Source of the DNA: Agrobacterium albertimagni AOL15
GTDB taxonomy: Bacteria; Pseudomonadota; Alphaproteobacteria; Rhizobiales; Rhizobiaceae
NCBI RefSeq assembly: GCF_000300855.1
Contig: NZ_ALJF01000003.1
Coordinates: forward strand, 1 to 64,000
Direction of reading: 5' to 3'
Length of the DNA: 64,000 nt
Part shown: piece after piece, positions 44,896 to 54,105 of the stretch
Layout: each line of letters begins with the position of its first letter
Position numbering within the stretch: position 1 is the stretch's first letter
Made by a program: the position numbers and the translations under genes
The notes under the pieces: model-generated
The model's database searches: none
The model's input: only the letters and a program-made list of their open reading frames with translations
What the model was told of the DNA's origin: nothing

Positions 44896-45926
44896 GCTGA
44901 GAGCACCACGGCAGTTTCGGGGTCGATGACGATGCCGACATCCTGGCCGACAGTGACGACCGGCCGCTCGCGCGGAGTCGAGACGGCGACGACCTCGGTG
45001 CCGGCGACATCCAGGAAAGTTTCGATCGTGCCGCCGAGATCGCGGATGAAAGTGACCTTGCCGGTGATGCGGCCTTCGCCGGGCGCCGCGAGCTTCACGT
45101 CCTCGGGGCGAACCGAGAGGCTGGCCTGCCCCTGCCCCGACGGCGCCGATATGCCGGCGACGGCATGACCGAGCACCAGCGCTGTATTACCCTGTACCGT
45201 CAGCGGAAGGAGATTGGTCGAGCCGATAAAATCGGCGACGAAGCGGTCGGCGGGTTTGCGATAGATCTCGATCGGACTCGCTGCCTGGCGAATCTTGCCG
45301 CCATTCATGACGACGACGGTATCCGCCATGGTCATCGCCTCGCGCTGGTCATGGGTGACGACAATGGTGGTGATGCCGAGCTGCTGCTGCAGCTTGCGCA
45401 ACTCCACCTGCATCGCCTCGCGCAGCTTGGCGTCCAGCGCCGAAAGCGGCTCATCGAGCAGGAAGAGTTTCGGCGAGATCGCAAGCGCCCGGGCAATCGC
45501 CACACGCTGACGCTGGCCGCCGGAGAGCTTGTGCACGGGCCGGTCCGCATAGCCGGTCAAGTGGATCATCGCCAGCAACTCGTCGACGCGCTTTACCTGC
45601 TCCTCGCGGCCAATGCCTCGGATGCGCAGGGGATAGGCAATGTTCTCGCCGACAGTCAGATGCGGAAAGAGCGCCAGCGACTGGAAGACCATGCCGAGAT
45701 CCCGCTTATGCGTCGGCACCTGCGTGATGTCCTTGCCATCGAGCACGATCGCGCCATTGGTCGGGCTGTCGAGACCCGCAATCATTCGGAGCAATGTGGT
45801 CTTGCCACAGCCGGAGGGACCAAGCAGGCAGACGAAGGTGCCGTGCGGCACCGAAAGCTCGACATGGTCGACCGCCGTGAACGGGCCGAACTGCTTGGTG
45901 ACGGAATTGAGGGCGAGGCCGGACAT
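44892..45926 (-). CDS. ABC transporter ATP-binding protein, PotA-like
   Basis: 344-residue ATPase: Walker A LGPSGCGKTTLLRM near residues 37-47, Q-loop MVFQSLALFPHLTV, signature KLSGGQRQRVAIARAL, Walker B KLFLLDEPLSALD, H-loop IVVTHDQREAM, and a C-terminal TOBE domain (LSVRPEDVKL). The start at 45926 is the normal PotA-like N-terminus (MSGLALNSVTKQFGPF). The frame stays open into the broken toxin gene upstream, but that join is not a real fusion. Confidence 0.94.
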   Translation of the reverse strand: MSGLALNSVTKQFGPFTAVDHVELSVPHGTFVCLLGPSGCGKTTLLRMIAGLDSPTNGAIVLDGKDITQVPTHKRDLGMVFQSLALFPHLTVGENIAYPLRIRGIGREEQVKRVDELLAMIHLTGYADRPVHKLSGGQRQRVAIARALAISPKLFLLDEPLSALDAKLREAMQVELRKLQQQLGITTIVVTHDQREAMTMADTVVVMNGGKIRQAASPIEIYRKPADRFVADFIGSTNLLPLTVQGNTALVLGHAVAGISAPSGQGQASLSVRPEDVKLAAPGEGRITGKVTFIRDLGGTIETFLDVAGTEVVAVSTPRERPVVTVGQDVGIVIDPETAVVLSA

Positions 45927-45951
45927 GGACTTCCAATCAGACGAATGTTGT

Positions 45952-46385
45952 TCAAAACGGTGCGAGACAGTCGACGCCCAAGGGCTTGAAGTCTCGGGTG
46001 TTGGCGGTAACGACGGTGAGGCCGTGGGTTTGCGCCGTTGCGGCGATGAGGATGTCGGCGAGCTGGCCGTTGTGACCGCGTGCACGCATTGCCCCATCAA
46101 GGGTTCCGGCGGCAGCGCTGTTTCAGTATCAACGACCAGAATGCTGTCCGCATACTGCGCGATGAGCCTTTGCAGCCAGAGGTGCAATTGCCGCGCCCGA
46201 GTGGGGTTACCATTCTTGACCAGTTCGAGCTTCGTTGCGCCCTTTAGTATCTCAAGGACAGTGATCGTTGATAGATAAAGAGATTCTTCCGCAAAGCGCT
46301 GCCGCAACCAGTCTTCAAACGCTTCCGAGGCTCTTCCGTCGTAAAGCAGCGAGACTGCATTTGTGTCGAGCAGATATCCTTTCAA
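45952..46385 (-). pseudogene. VapC-type PIN toxin, broken by a one-base frameshift
   Basis: The first 90 or so residues are a PIN domain (MKGYLLDTNAVSLLYDGRAS, TVLEILKGATKLEL, VVDTETA). After ETA the frame runs out of similarity, but the next frame continues the family exactly: AAGTLDGAMRARGHNGQLAD, ILIAATAQTHGLTVV, TANTRDFKPLGVDCLAPF, stop. One base is missing near 46113-46118 (between the GC of one alanine codon and GCT). Without it the last PIN aspartates are not made, so the toxin should be inactive. The start overlaps the antitoxin stop by ATGA. A sequencing error is possible. Confidence 0.82.
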
Positions 46386-46627
46386 AGATCCACGTCCCGG
46401 CTCGGCGAAGGATTTCGCTCAAAGACCATTCCGGGTTCAGGGAAAGTTTTGAGGAAATCGACCAGATTGGGTCTGCCCGATTGGTCACGCGTTTCGTCGC
46501 TTTCAACTGCCATCAGCGTCGCCACCGGCTTGCCGTCGCGCGTGATTGTCACGCTGCCGCCCTTGATCACCTCATCCACCAGTTCGGAAAGATCGGTATT
46601 CACATCGCGCACGCTGACCGTTGCCAT
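46382..46627 (-). CDS. Phd/YefM-type antitoxin
   Basis: 81-residue antitoxin: MATVSVRDVNTDLSELVDEV followed by KGGSVTITRDGKPVATLMAV, the typical Phd/YefM N-terminal DNA-binding fold, and a flexible tail (DFLKTFPEPGMVFERNP) that would wrap the PIN toxin. It is intact although the partner toxin gene is frameshifted. The pair lies inside the transporter operon, between the binding-protein gene and the ATPase gene. Confidence 0.88.
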   Translation of the reverse strand: MATVSVRDVNTDLSELVDEVIKGGSVTITRDGKPVATLMAVESDETRDQSGRPNLVDFLKTFPEPGMVFERNPSPSRDVDL

Positions 46628-46701
46628 GAGATTGTCTCCGCTGAGATGCCTTAAGTGAGCCTATCACGGGCTTGGAGATGCCGCAAAATCATACCGTAAA
46701 A

Positions 46702-46819
46702 GCCCCTCACCCTACCCTCTCCCCGCAAGCGGGGAGAGGGGAAACAGGTGCCGAGCGAGCTGCGCCTCTCCTTCTCCCCGCCTGCGGGGAGAAGGAGACG
46801 GCAGGCGGATGAGGGGCAG
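46702..46819. repeat. Palindromic intergenic repeat (copy C, different family)
   Basis: 118-base element with inverted ends (GCCCCTCA and TGAGGGGC) and two near-identical perfect hairpins with 12-bp arms: CCCTCTCCCCGC-aa-GCGGGGAGAGGG (46715-46740) and CCTTCTCCCCGC-ct-GCGGGGAGAAGG (46770-46795). It separates the binding-protein gene from the toxin-antitoxin module. Different core from the repeats at 26884 and 38514. Confidence 0.85.
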
Positions 46820-46833
46820 CCCGCCCAGCAAAA

Positions 46834-47922
46834 TCAACCGACGATCAGCTCTGTCCACTTCTGGTTCAGCCAGTCCGACTTGGTCTGGTACAGATCATAA
46901 CGCGGTGTGATCGGCTCGATATCGGACGATACGGACGCGAATTCGGCATCGGTGAGGTCGAGCAGTTCGCGCTTGACCGTTGGCGCCGTGCCGACCTTGC
47001 GCGACAGGGTCGCCTGGATGGACGGCTGGCACATGTAGTCGATGAAGACATGTGCTTCCTCGGTCTTGGCCGAAGCGCGCGACAGGGCCCAGCAGCCCGA
47101 GTCCTGAATGCCGCCTTCCTTCGGGAAGGTCGAGCGAACCGGCTGGCCGTCGGCGGCGGCAAGGCCTGTGACGTCGTGGTAATACTGCCCCATCGGGATT
47201 TCGCCCGACTTCAGCGACTGCTCGAACTGGGCTTCGTCACGATACCAGAGGCGCACGTTCGGCTTCACTTCCGCAAGCTTCTCCAGCGCCTTGAGAATGC
47301 CCTCTTCGGTGTCGAGCGCATTGGTACCGCCGAGATAAGTCTTGGCCGTCACTTCCAGTAGGAAGGAGTTGGAGACGAGCGCGAGCAGGCCGAGCTTGTC
47401 GGCATTTGTCGGATCCCACAGCGCTTCCCAGGAAGTCGGAGCCTCCTTGAAGACATCCGTGTTGGTGACGAGCGTGATGTACCAGGCAACGGCACCGACG
47501 CCCGCAACGCGACCATCCGGATACTTGTTGACGAAGCGGTCAATCAGGCCCGAGGCATTGCTGATCTTCGCCATGTCGATCGGCGCCCAGAGCTCGGTCG
47601 CCTGGCCCTTGAGCATGGCAACCTGCGACATCATCGAAAGGTCAGCCGGTGCCTGGCCGGCCTTGGCGGCCTGTTCGAGCTGCACGAGCCAGGCTTCACC
47701 GGTCGGCTCGGCGATGGATTCGACGGCGATGCCGGTTGCCTTGGTGAATTCCGGGAAGATGTTCGCGTCGAACGAGTCCTTGAAGTAGCCGCCATAGACG
47801 CCGATCTTGATCGACCTGTCCTGGGCGCGCAGGATCGACGGCATGGCGAGCGTGCCAACAATGGCGGCAGAACCCGCGAGCACGCCGCGGCGGCTGACGG
47901 AAGTGGAGAGAATGTCTTTCAT
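46834..47922 (-). CDS. Periplasmic solute-binding protein, PotD-like, Tat-exported
   Basis: 362-residue binding protein with a twin-arginine signal (STSVSRRGVLAGSAAIVG, then MPSILRAQ) and a bacterial solute-binding fold starting at SIKIGVYGGYFKDSFDANIF. It should deliver its ligand to the ATPase-permease complex encoded downstream. Directly upstream is the ureohydrolase gene (90-base gap), suggesting a guanidino compound as ligand. Confidence 0.9.
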   Translation of the reverse strand: MKDILSTSVSRRGVLAGSAAIVGTLAMPSILRAQDRSIKIGVYGGYFKDSFDANIFPEFTKATGIAVESIAEPTGEAWLVQLEQAAKAGQAPADLSMMSQVAMLKGQATELWAPIDMAKISNASGLIDRFVNKYPDGRVAGVGAVAWYITLVTNTDVFKEAPTSWEALWDPTNADKLGLLALVSNSFLLEVTAKTYLGGTNALDTEEGILKALEKLAEVKPNVRLWYRDEAQFEQSLKSGEIPMGQYYHDVTGLAAADGQPVRSTFPKEGGIQDSGCWALSRASAKTEEAHVFIDYMCQPSIQATLSRKVGTAPTVKRELLDLTDAEFASVSSDIEPITPRYDLYQTKSDWLNQKWTELIVG

Positions 47923-48012
47923 GGTCCTGTTCCCTTTTTGTAGTTGAGGCGTTTTCGCCCGTTCATCTGTATGGTTTGACCGGACGGCAGAAGCTGTCCG
48001 GGATAAGCGCTA

Positions 48013-49068
48013 TCAGCGCGGTTTGATGGCCGGACTGTAGACCATCAGGCTGAGGATTTCGAAGAGGATTTGTGCGCCGACATGCGCCGTATTGTGGTTC
48101 GCGTCATACTGCGGCGCAACTTCGACCACATCGCCGCCGATCAGATTGATGCCCTTGAAGCCGCGGATCAGTTCCAGCGCCTCGCGCGACGTCAGACCAC
48201 CCACTTCGGGCGTACCGGTGCCTGGCGCCACGCTCGGATCGAGGCTGTCGATATCGAAGGAAAGATAAGTCGGGCCATCGCCGATCACGGCCTTCGCCTT
48301 TTCGATGATTGCGGCAATGCCGAGGCCGTTGATTTCCTCGGCGTGAATGACGGTCATTCCGGACTCGTAGGAGAACTCCCAGAGATATTCCGCCGGTCCC
48401 CGAATACCGATCTGGATCGTCCGGACAGGATCGAGCACGCCGTCGAGCACGGCATTACGGAACGGGCCACCATGGTGAAACTTCGTCTGATCGAAGGCGC
48501 CGCCAGTGTCGCAATGGGCGTCGATATGGATCATGCCGACAGGGCCATGCTTCTTGGCAATCGCCTTTATGATCGGATGAGTGATCGAATGGTCACCGCC
48601 GACGGAAAGCGGCAGAACGCCTTGGGCCACCAGCTTCGAGTGATAGGCCTCGATATCGTCGTGGCTCATTTCCAGCCGATAACGGCTTGAGAACGGCACG
48701 TCGCCGATATCGGCCACCTTGAGATCGAAGACCGGCGCGCATTCGAGAACGTGGTTGTAGGGACCGATGCGATCGATCGCCCGCAAGGCGCGGGGCCCGA
48801 AGCGCGAGCCCGGCCGGTTGGTGACGCCGAGATCCATGGGAACGCCGACGATCGCGACATCGAGGTCGCTGACCTCAGGGTTGCGCTGATCGACCTGGCG
48901 ATAGGGCGCAGACACGAAAGTCGGCACGCCGGCGTATGGGGCAGCGCGCGTGCCGTTCGAGAAGATCTTCTCGCCCACCTTGGCAAACTTCGGATCGAAG
49001 ATCTCGCCGGCCTTGTCGTTTCCGTATTTCTCGCGCAGCGCGGCCAAGCGCTTTTCGTCGAAAGTCAT
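48013..49068 (-). CDS. speB: Agmatinase/guanidinobutyrase-type ureohydrolase
   Basis: 351-residue manganese ureohydrolase that releases urea from a guanidino compound. The metal-binding motifs are [24 protein letters not shown] and [20 protein letters not shown]. The N-terminus is longer than in E. coli SpeB. The start at 49068 ([11 protein letters not shown]) has GGAACGAG upstream. Being first in an operon with an ABC importer and divergent from a LysR gene fits agmatine or 4-guanidinobutyrate catabolism; family motifs alone cannot separate these. Confidence 0.88.
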   Translation of the reverse strand: MTFDEKRLAALREKYGNDKAGEIFDPKFAKVGEKIFSNGTRAAPYAGVPTFVSAPYRQVDQRNPEVSDLDVAIVGVPMDLGVTNRPGSRFGPRALRAIDRIGPYNHVLECAPVFDLKVADIGDVPFSSRYRLEMSHDDIEAYHSKLVAQGVLPLSVGGDHSITHPIIKAIAKKHGPVGMIHIDAHCDTGGAFDQTKFHHGGPFRNAVLDGVLDPVRTIQIGIRGPAEYLWEFSYESGMTVIHAEEINGLGIAAIIEKAKAVIGDGPTYLSFDIDSLDPSVAPGTGTPEVGGLTSREALELIRGFKGINLIGGDVVEVAPQYDANHNTAHVGAQILFEILSLMVYSPAIKPR

Positions 49069-49231
49069 GTCTCGTTCCCTGTTTGTGAACGATGGAGAGA
49101 CCATCGTCCATTTTTGCGGCACGATCCGCGCCTGCCTTTATTGTGAGCATTAACCCGCAACAGACTTGGAAAATCAATTCACGATGTTATAGCATTCGAT
49201 GTGAGAAAAATTCACGGATCCTGAATCATCA

Positions 49232-50218
49232 ATGGCAAGTCGCCTGCCCCCGCTCAACCCCCTACGTGCCTTCGAGGCGGCTGCCCGCCGTGGCTCGATT
49301 TCGGCGGCAGCACGGGAACTGAGCGTGACCCATGGCGCCATCTCGCATCAGATCCGGAGCCTGGAAGAAACGCTGAAGACGGCGCTTTTCGAGCGCGGCG
49401 GCAAGCGGCTCAAGCTGACGCCCCAGGGCGCACTTCTCCTGCCGGCTGTCACCCAGGCCTTCGATGGCATTGCGGCGGCAACCGCCCTGATGAACCGCCC
49501 TTCGACCAGCGGCAGCCTGCGCATCTCCTGTGTGCCGGCGCTACTATCGCTTTGGCTCGTGCCCCGCCTCGGTTCCTTCACCGATCGCTATCCCGAAATC
49601 AGCCTGACGTTGACCTCTAGCAATGATTCCAGCCTGATCTATTCCCCCGACATCGATATCGCGATCCTCTACGGCCCGGGCGGCTGGAAGGATTGCTGGA
49701 CGCGGCTGTGGAGCACGTTTGATCTCTTTCCGGTGGTCAGCCCAACTTTGCTCAACACGCGGCCGCTGCGCTCGACCCGCGATCTGCGTGACCATGTCCT
49801 GCTGCATGGCGACGACGGACGCGAATGGCGAAGCTGGCTCGCGGCCGCCGACGAACTCGACATGCCAAAAGCGCGGGAACACTTCATGGGCGATGCGAGG
49901 CTCTCGACCGAGGCTGCCCGTTTCGGCCAGGGCGTGGCGCTCGGAGACAGCATCACGGCATCAAGCCTGATTGCCGCCGGCGAACTCGTGATCCCCTTCG
50001 ATCTCGCAGTGCCAGCACCGGATGCCTTCTATGTCGCTGCCCGCAACGACGTGCGCGCGGCTCCGATCGCCAAGGTCTTCATCGACTGGATCTTCGACAT
50101 GATCGAAACCGAGCGCACCGCCCAGCCGCGCCCGGCAAGCCGAACCAGTGGGCGAAGCCTGCCATCCACCCGAAAACGCAACGCCAATACCACTGCCGTG
50201 CTCTCGGAAGAGAGCTGA
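49232..50218 (+). CDS. LysR family transcriptional regulator, GcvA-like
   Basis: 328-residue regulator with the GcvA-type start PPLNPLRAFEAAARRGSISA, helix-turn-helix (ARELSVTHGAISHQIRSLEE) and a periplasmic-binding-like effector domain. The last 30 residues (RTSGRSLPSTRKRNANTTA) are basic and probably disordered. It is divergent from the ureohydrolase-transporter operon and is its likely regulator. It is followed after 19 bases by an aminotransferase gene. Confidence 0.92.
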   Translation: MASRLPPLNPLRAFEAAARRGSISAAARELSVTHGAISHQIRSLEETLKTALFERGGKRLKLTPQGALLLPAVTQAFDGIAAATALMNRPSTSGSLRISCVPALLSLWLVPRLGSFTDRYPEISLTLTSSNDSSLIYSPDIDIAILYGPGGWKDCWTRLWSTFDLFPVVSPTLLNTRPLRSTRDLRDHVLLHGDDGREWRSWLAAADELDMPKAREHFMGDARLSTEAARFGQGVALGDSITASSLIAAGELVIPFDLAVPAPDAFYVAARNDVRAAPIAKVFIDWIFDMIETERTAQPRPASRTSGRSLPSTRKRNANTTAVLSEES

Positions 50219-50237
50219 AAACACCGAGGACAGAGAC

Positions 50238-51413
50238 ATGCCCGCCGCCCCTTTCAATCCGCTCGTTGCAGATCTCTCGGCTCCGCCGGTGCCTTCGGTT
50301 TTTGCCTGGGCACGCGCCTATGATGGCGCGAGCGGCCCCATGATCGATTTGAGCCAGGCCGTGCCCGGCTATCCGCCACATCCCGATCTCTTCGCCTGGC
50401 TGGCCGAGGCCGCTTCCGCCCGGGCGAATGCCGGCTACGGTCCGATCGAGGGTGAGACGCCGCTGCGCGAGGCCTATGCGGCAGAAGTTGCCTCCGTTTA
50501 CGGCGCACCGGTCACCGCCGACAACATCCACATCACCGCGGGCTGTAACCAGGCCTTCATGGCAACGGTCTCCGCGATTGCGGGGAGCGGCGATGCGGTG
50601 GCGCTCACAGATCCCTTCTACTTCAACCAGGAAACCACGCTGGCGATGATGGGTATTCGCCGCGAGCTGATCCCTCTCGATCCGGCCACCGGCTTCGTAC
50701 CCACCATCGAAGGCATCGAGGCCGTCCTGGCGAAGGGCGTCAAGGCCGTGGCGCTGGTCTCGCCCAACAACCCGACGGGCGCCATCTATCCTGCGGATCT
50801 CCTGCGCCAGGCTTTCGACGCCTGCCGCAAGGCCGGCGCCTTCCTCATTCTCGACGAGACCTATCGCGACTTCCTGCCCGGCGAAGGCCGCCCGCATGAT
50901 CTGCTCTCGATCCCCGGCTGGGAAGAGAACCTCATCCTGCTCTACTCCTTCTCCAAATCCTTCTGCATCCCAGGCCATCGCCTCGGCGCGATCACCGCCG
51001 GCCCCCGCGCCGTCTCGGAAATCGCCAAGGTCATGGACAATCTGCAGATCTGCGCACCTCGTGCACCCCAGGCGGCCATTGCAAAGGCAATTCCGGCGCT
51101 TAAAGCCTGGCGCGACGAGAACCGTCTCGAAATCCTCAAGCGCGCCGAGACGCTTAAAGGCGTGATGGCCAAGCTTCCCACATGGAAGATGGACTCGCTC
51201 GGCGCCTATTTCGCCTTCATCCGCCATCCTTTCCCAGGTCGCGGCTCGGCAGAGGTGGCCGAACGACTGGCGAAGAAGGCGGGCGTGCTCTGCATCCCCG
51301 GCGCCTATTTCGGCGACGACTGCCAGGATTACCTGCGCTTCGCCTTCGCCAATGCCGACAGCGCAACAATCGAAGGTCTGGTCGCCCGTCTTTCGACCTT
51401 CAAGCTGGACTGA
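50238..51413 (+). CDS. PLP-dependent class I/II aminotransferase
   Basis: 391-residue fold-type I aminotransferase. The N-terminal SQAVPGYPPHPDLFAWLAEA and GYGPIEGETPLREAYAAEV are typical of aspartate aminotransferase-like enzymes. The PLP lysine is in LYSFSKSFCIPGHRLGAI, and VSPNNPTGAIYP and ILDETYRDF are cofactor contacts. It is co-oriented with the LysR gene and probably removes the amino group of a product of guanidino-compound breakdown; the substrate is not visible. Confidence 0.9.
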   Translation: MPAAPFNPLVADLSAPPVPSVFAWARAYDGASGPMIDLSQAVPGYPPHPDLFAWLAEAASARANAGYGPIEGETPLREAYAAEVASVYGAPVTADNIHITAGCNQAFMATVSAIAGSGDAVALTDPFYFNQETTLAMMGIRRELIPLDPATGFVPTIEGIEAVLAKGVKAVALVSPNNPTGAIYPADLLRQAFDACRKAGAFLILDETYRDFLPGEGRPHDLLSIPGWEENLILLYSFSKSFCIPGHRLGAITAGPRAVSEIAKVMDNLQICAPRAPQAAIAKAIPALKAWRDENRLEILKRAETLKGVMAKLPTWKMDSLGAYFAFIRHPFPGRGSAEVAERLAKKAGVLCIPGAYFGDDCQDYLRFAFANADSATIEGLVARLSTFKLD

Positions 51414-51419
51414 TCACTG

Positions 51420-52634
51420 ATGAAGAAGAGCGTGGTGATCATCGGCGGCGGCCCGGCGGGCCTGATGGCGGCGGAGCATCTCGCCGGCAAGGGCTATACC
51501 GTCACCATCCATGATGCCATGCCGACGGTCGGACGCAAGTTCCTGCTCGCCGGCAAGTCCGGTCTCAACATCACTCATGCCGAGGACTATGCGCGCTTCG
51601 TCACCCGCTATGGCGCGGCAAACGACCGGCTGCACCCCGTGCTCGACCTGATGACGCCGGAGGCCATTCGGGTCTGGGCAGCCGACCTCGGCACGGAAAC
51701 TTTCGTCGGCTCCTCCGGTCGTGTCTTCCCGAAGGTGATGAAGGCGTCCCCGCTGTTGCGCGCCTGGCTGAAGCGGCTCGAAGGACTGGGCGTGACCATC
51801 CTCACCCGCCACCGCTGGACGGGTTTCGACGGAGAGGCCCTGCTCTTCGAAACGCCGGATGGCCAGAAGCGCGTGACCGCCGACGCGACGCTTCTTGCAC
51901 TCGGTGGTGCGAGCTGGCCGAAGCTCGGTTCGGATGCGGCCTGGGTGCCGCTACTGGAAGAAGAAGGGGTCGACATCACGCCGCTCCGCCCGGCCAATTG
52001 CGGCTTCGACTGTGATTTTTCCGAACACTTCGACACCCGTTTCTCCGGCCAACCGTTGAAATCGGTGAGGGCCACCTCGGCAGCCGGCACCATCCAGGGT
52101 GAATTCGTGATCAGCAAGGGTGGCATCGAGGGTAGCCTGATCTATGCCCATTCGGCGGCACTGAGAGACACGCTCGACCGGGATGGCCATGCGGAGCTCG
52201 TCCTCGACCTCACGCCGGGGCGAACGACAGAGAAGCTTTCAGTTGACCTCGCGCGTCAGGACCGCAAGGCCAGCTTTTCCACGCGGCTCAAGAAGGCCGC
52301 TAATCTCGATGGCGTGAAGATAGCACTGCTGCGTGAGGTGACACCGGATGCGAACCAGCTGGATGCGGAGGCGCTGGCACACCTCATCAAAGCCCTGCCG
52401 CTCCCTGTCAAACGCCCTCGCCCCATCGCCGAAGCCATCTCGACGGCCGGGGGCGTCGCCTTCGATGCGCTCGACAACCACTTCATGCTGAAGGCGCGCC
52501 CGGGAACCTTTGTGTCAGGCGAAATGCTGGATTGGGAGGCGCCGACGGGCGGCTATCTGCTCACGGCCTGTTTCGCGACCGGCATTGCCGCGGCCGAAGG
52601 GATCGGCCGCTGGCTCGATGCGCAAATCGGCTGA
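51420..52634 (+). CDS. HI0933/BaiN-type flavoprotein (TIGR03862-like)
   Basis: 404-residue FAD protein. The N-terminal dinucleotide site is VVIIGGGPAGLMAAEHLAGK, followed by GRKFLLAGKSGLNITHAED, typical of the HI0933 family. The conserved late block FDALDNHFMLKARPGTFVSG and the terminal GGYLLTACFATGIAAAEGI close the FAD site. Physiological role unknown in this family. It follows the aminotransferase by 6 bases. Confidence 0.88.
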   Translation: MKKSVVIIGGGPAGLMAAEHLAGKGYTVTIHDAMPTVGRKFLLAGKSGLNITHAEDYARFVTRYGAANDRLHPVLDLMTPEAIRVWAADLGTETFVGSSGRVFPKVMKASPLLRAWLKRLEGLGVTILTRHRWTGFDGEALLFETPDGQKRVTADATLLALGGASWPKLGSDAAWVPLLEEEGVDITPLRPANCGFDCDFSEHFDTRFSGQPLKSVRATSAAGTIQGEFVISKGGIEGSLIYAHSAALRDTLDRDGHAELVLDLTPGRTTEKLSVDLARQDRKASFSTRLKKAANLDGVKIALLREVTPDANQLDAEALAHLIKALPLPVKRPRPIAEAISTAGGVAFDALDNHFMLKARPGTFVSGEMLDWEAPTGGYLLTACFATGIAAAEGIGRWLDAQIG

Positions 52635-52636
52635 CC

Positions 52637-53167
52637 TCAGCGGCTGGCGGCTTTGTGCGAGGCGCCAGGCTTACGGAACTCGACGGTCGTCTTGGCGACC
52701 GGAATACCGAACTTGGTGACGAGCGCCGTATTCAGAACCGTCCCATCCTCACGCAGCACCATCTTGTCCCAGAAACGCACCTTGTTGCCCTGTGTTTCCG
52801 GGCTCAGATAGACGAGATAGTTGAAGCGGGCGACCGCCCCGTTGAGCGTCACCTTGGTCTCGCCGATCACATCCTCGCGGGTACCGCTATAGGTAGTCGG
52901 GCTGGTCTTGGTGAAGCGCCAAGTCTTGCGATCCTTGGTGCCGTCGTCGAAAACGAAGTCCTCGCGCAGCGTCAGCGTCTTGCCGTCCCATTTGCCGGTG
53001 AGATCGACGGTGAAGGTCCGCTTCACGCCGTTGATGGCGCTGAACGATCCGACCGCTTCGGTGCGGCCGACGAAATAGTCCTCGAAGGTGAACTTGTCTG
53101 CCGCCTGGCCGGCGGACGGCAGCAGGCTCATGGCGAGCCCGACAAGGGCGAAGGTGAGCTTCGGCAT
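52637..53167 (-). CDS. DUF3833 family exported protein
   Basis: 176-residue protein with a Sec signal peptide (MPKLTFALVGLAMSLLPSAG, cleavage near GQAA) and a beta-rich body (FTFEDYFVGRTEAVGSFSAI, FTVDLTGKWDGKTLTLREDF, KTWRFTK) matching DUF3833. Function unknown. It converges with the flavoprotein gene, two bases between stops. Confidence 0.82.
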   Translation of the reverse strand: MPKLTFALVGLAMSLLPSAGQAADKFTFEDYFVGRTEAVGSFSAINGVKRTFTVDLTGKWDGKTLTLREDFVFDDGTKDRKTWRFTKTSPTTYSGTREDVIGETKVTLNGAVARFNYLVYLSPETQGNKVRFWDKMVLREDGTVLNTALVTKFGIPVAKTTVEFRKPGASHKAASR

Positions 53168-53271
53168 GATAGGTCTCCATCGTTGGCGCGTTGTGCACCT
53201 AATACGGAGAGGATTGGCCGCCGGATTTGGGCATAATCCGGGAAACGTTTTCGTGAACCGGCCTACCCGCC

Positions 53272-54081
53272 TTACTGGCTGTCGCGCTGGTAGATCCAGT
53301 CATGATCCGGATGGTTCTGGAAGCGCCATTTGCGCAAGGGGCCGGCCATGACGTTGAGGTAATACATCTCGTAGCCATGCGGCACACCGCAGGGATGGTG
53401 CCCCCTGGGCACCAGCACGACATCACCGTCCGATACCGCCATGGTCTCGTCCAGCGAGCCATCCTCGGTGAAGACGCGCTGGAAACCGAAACCCTGGGCC
53501 GGGTTGAGGCGATGGTAATAGGTCTCCTCAAGATAGGTCATCTCGGGGAAATTGTCCTCGTCATGCCGATGCGGCGGATAGGACGACCAGTTGCCCGAGG
53601 GCGTGAAGACCTCCGTCACCAGCAGGCTGTCGGCGACATCACGGTCTTCCATGGCGATCGGATAGATATGCCGGGTATTGGCACCCTTGCCGCGCTCGAT
53701 AAGCGAAATACCATCAGGCCCGATCTGCTGTGCTTCGCGACCCGGCATGGCGGGAGCCGTGCAGACCGCAAGCACGCAGTCTGTCGTCGCCTTGGCGGAC
53801 CAATCGGCGCCAGCCGGAACGTAGACGCAATGCGGCGGCGTCTTCTCGAAGACCGACATGCGCTGGCCGAGTTCGCCGAAATCCTTGCCGCCACCGGAGA
53901 CCGTGGCCTTGCCCTCGACGAGAACGAGAATGACTTCCGTCTCACCCGTGGGCTCTGCGGCGCTCTCGCACGCCTTCAAGCGATAAAGCCCGAAGCCGAC
54001 ATAACCCCAGCCAGCGCTCACAGGCGTGATGTCATGCACTTTTCCGGATATGCCCTTAGGCTTGCGCAACAGATCGGCCAT
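53272..54081 (-). CDS. iolB: 5-deoxy-glucuronate isomerase
   Basis: 269-residue bicupin isomerase converting 5-deoxy-glucuronate to 5-dehydro-2-deoxy-gluconate. IolB features: GWGYVGFGLYRLKACESAAE, the metal site PPHRHDEDNFPEMTYLEETY (His, His, Glu) and VLVPRGHHPCGVPHGYEMYY. It is the last gene of the iolC-iolD-iolE-(small gene)-iolB run. Confidence 0.96.
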   Translation of the reverse strand: MADLLRKPKGISGKVHDITPVSAGWGYVGFGLYRLKACESAAEPTGETEVILVLVEGKATVSGGGKDFGELGQRMSVFEKTPPHCVYVPAGADWSAKATTDCVLAVCTAPAMPGREAQQIGPDGISLIERGKGANTRHIYPIAMEDRDVADSLLVTEVFTPSGNWSSYPPHRHDEDNFPEMTYLEETYYHRLNPAQGFGFQRVFTEDGSLDETMAVSDGDVVLVPRGHHPCGVPHGYEMYYLNVMAGPLRKWRFQNHPDHDWIYQRDSQ

Positions 54082-54105
54082 TCCTCGTCTCCCGTGTTTT
54101 TATGC

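Noticed and set aside
43244..45010. 588-residue frame appearing to extend the second permease upstream
   Set aside because: The upstream part is a shadow of the first permease; the real start at 44044 overlaps that gene's stop by ATGA and gives the normal permease length.
44892..46385. Apparent fusion of a PIN toxin to an ABC ATPase
   Set aside because: The middle 50 residues are low-complexity and match nothing, while the correct PIN C-terminus is present in the next frame. It is a frameshifted toxin followed by a normal ATPase gene.
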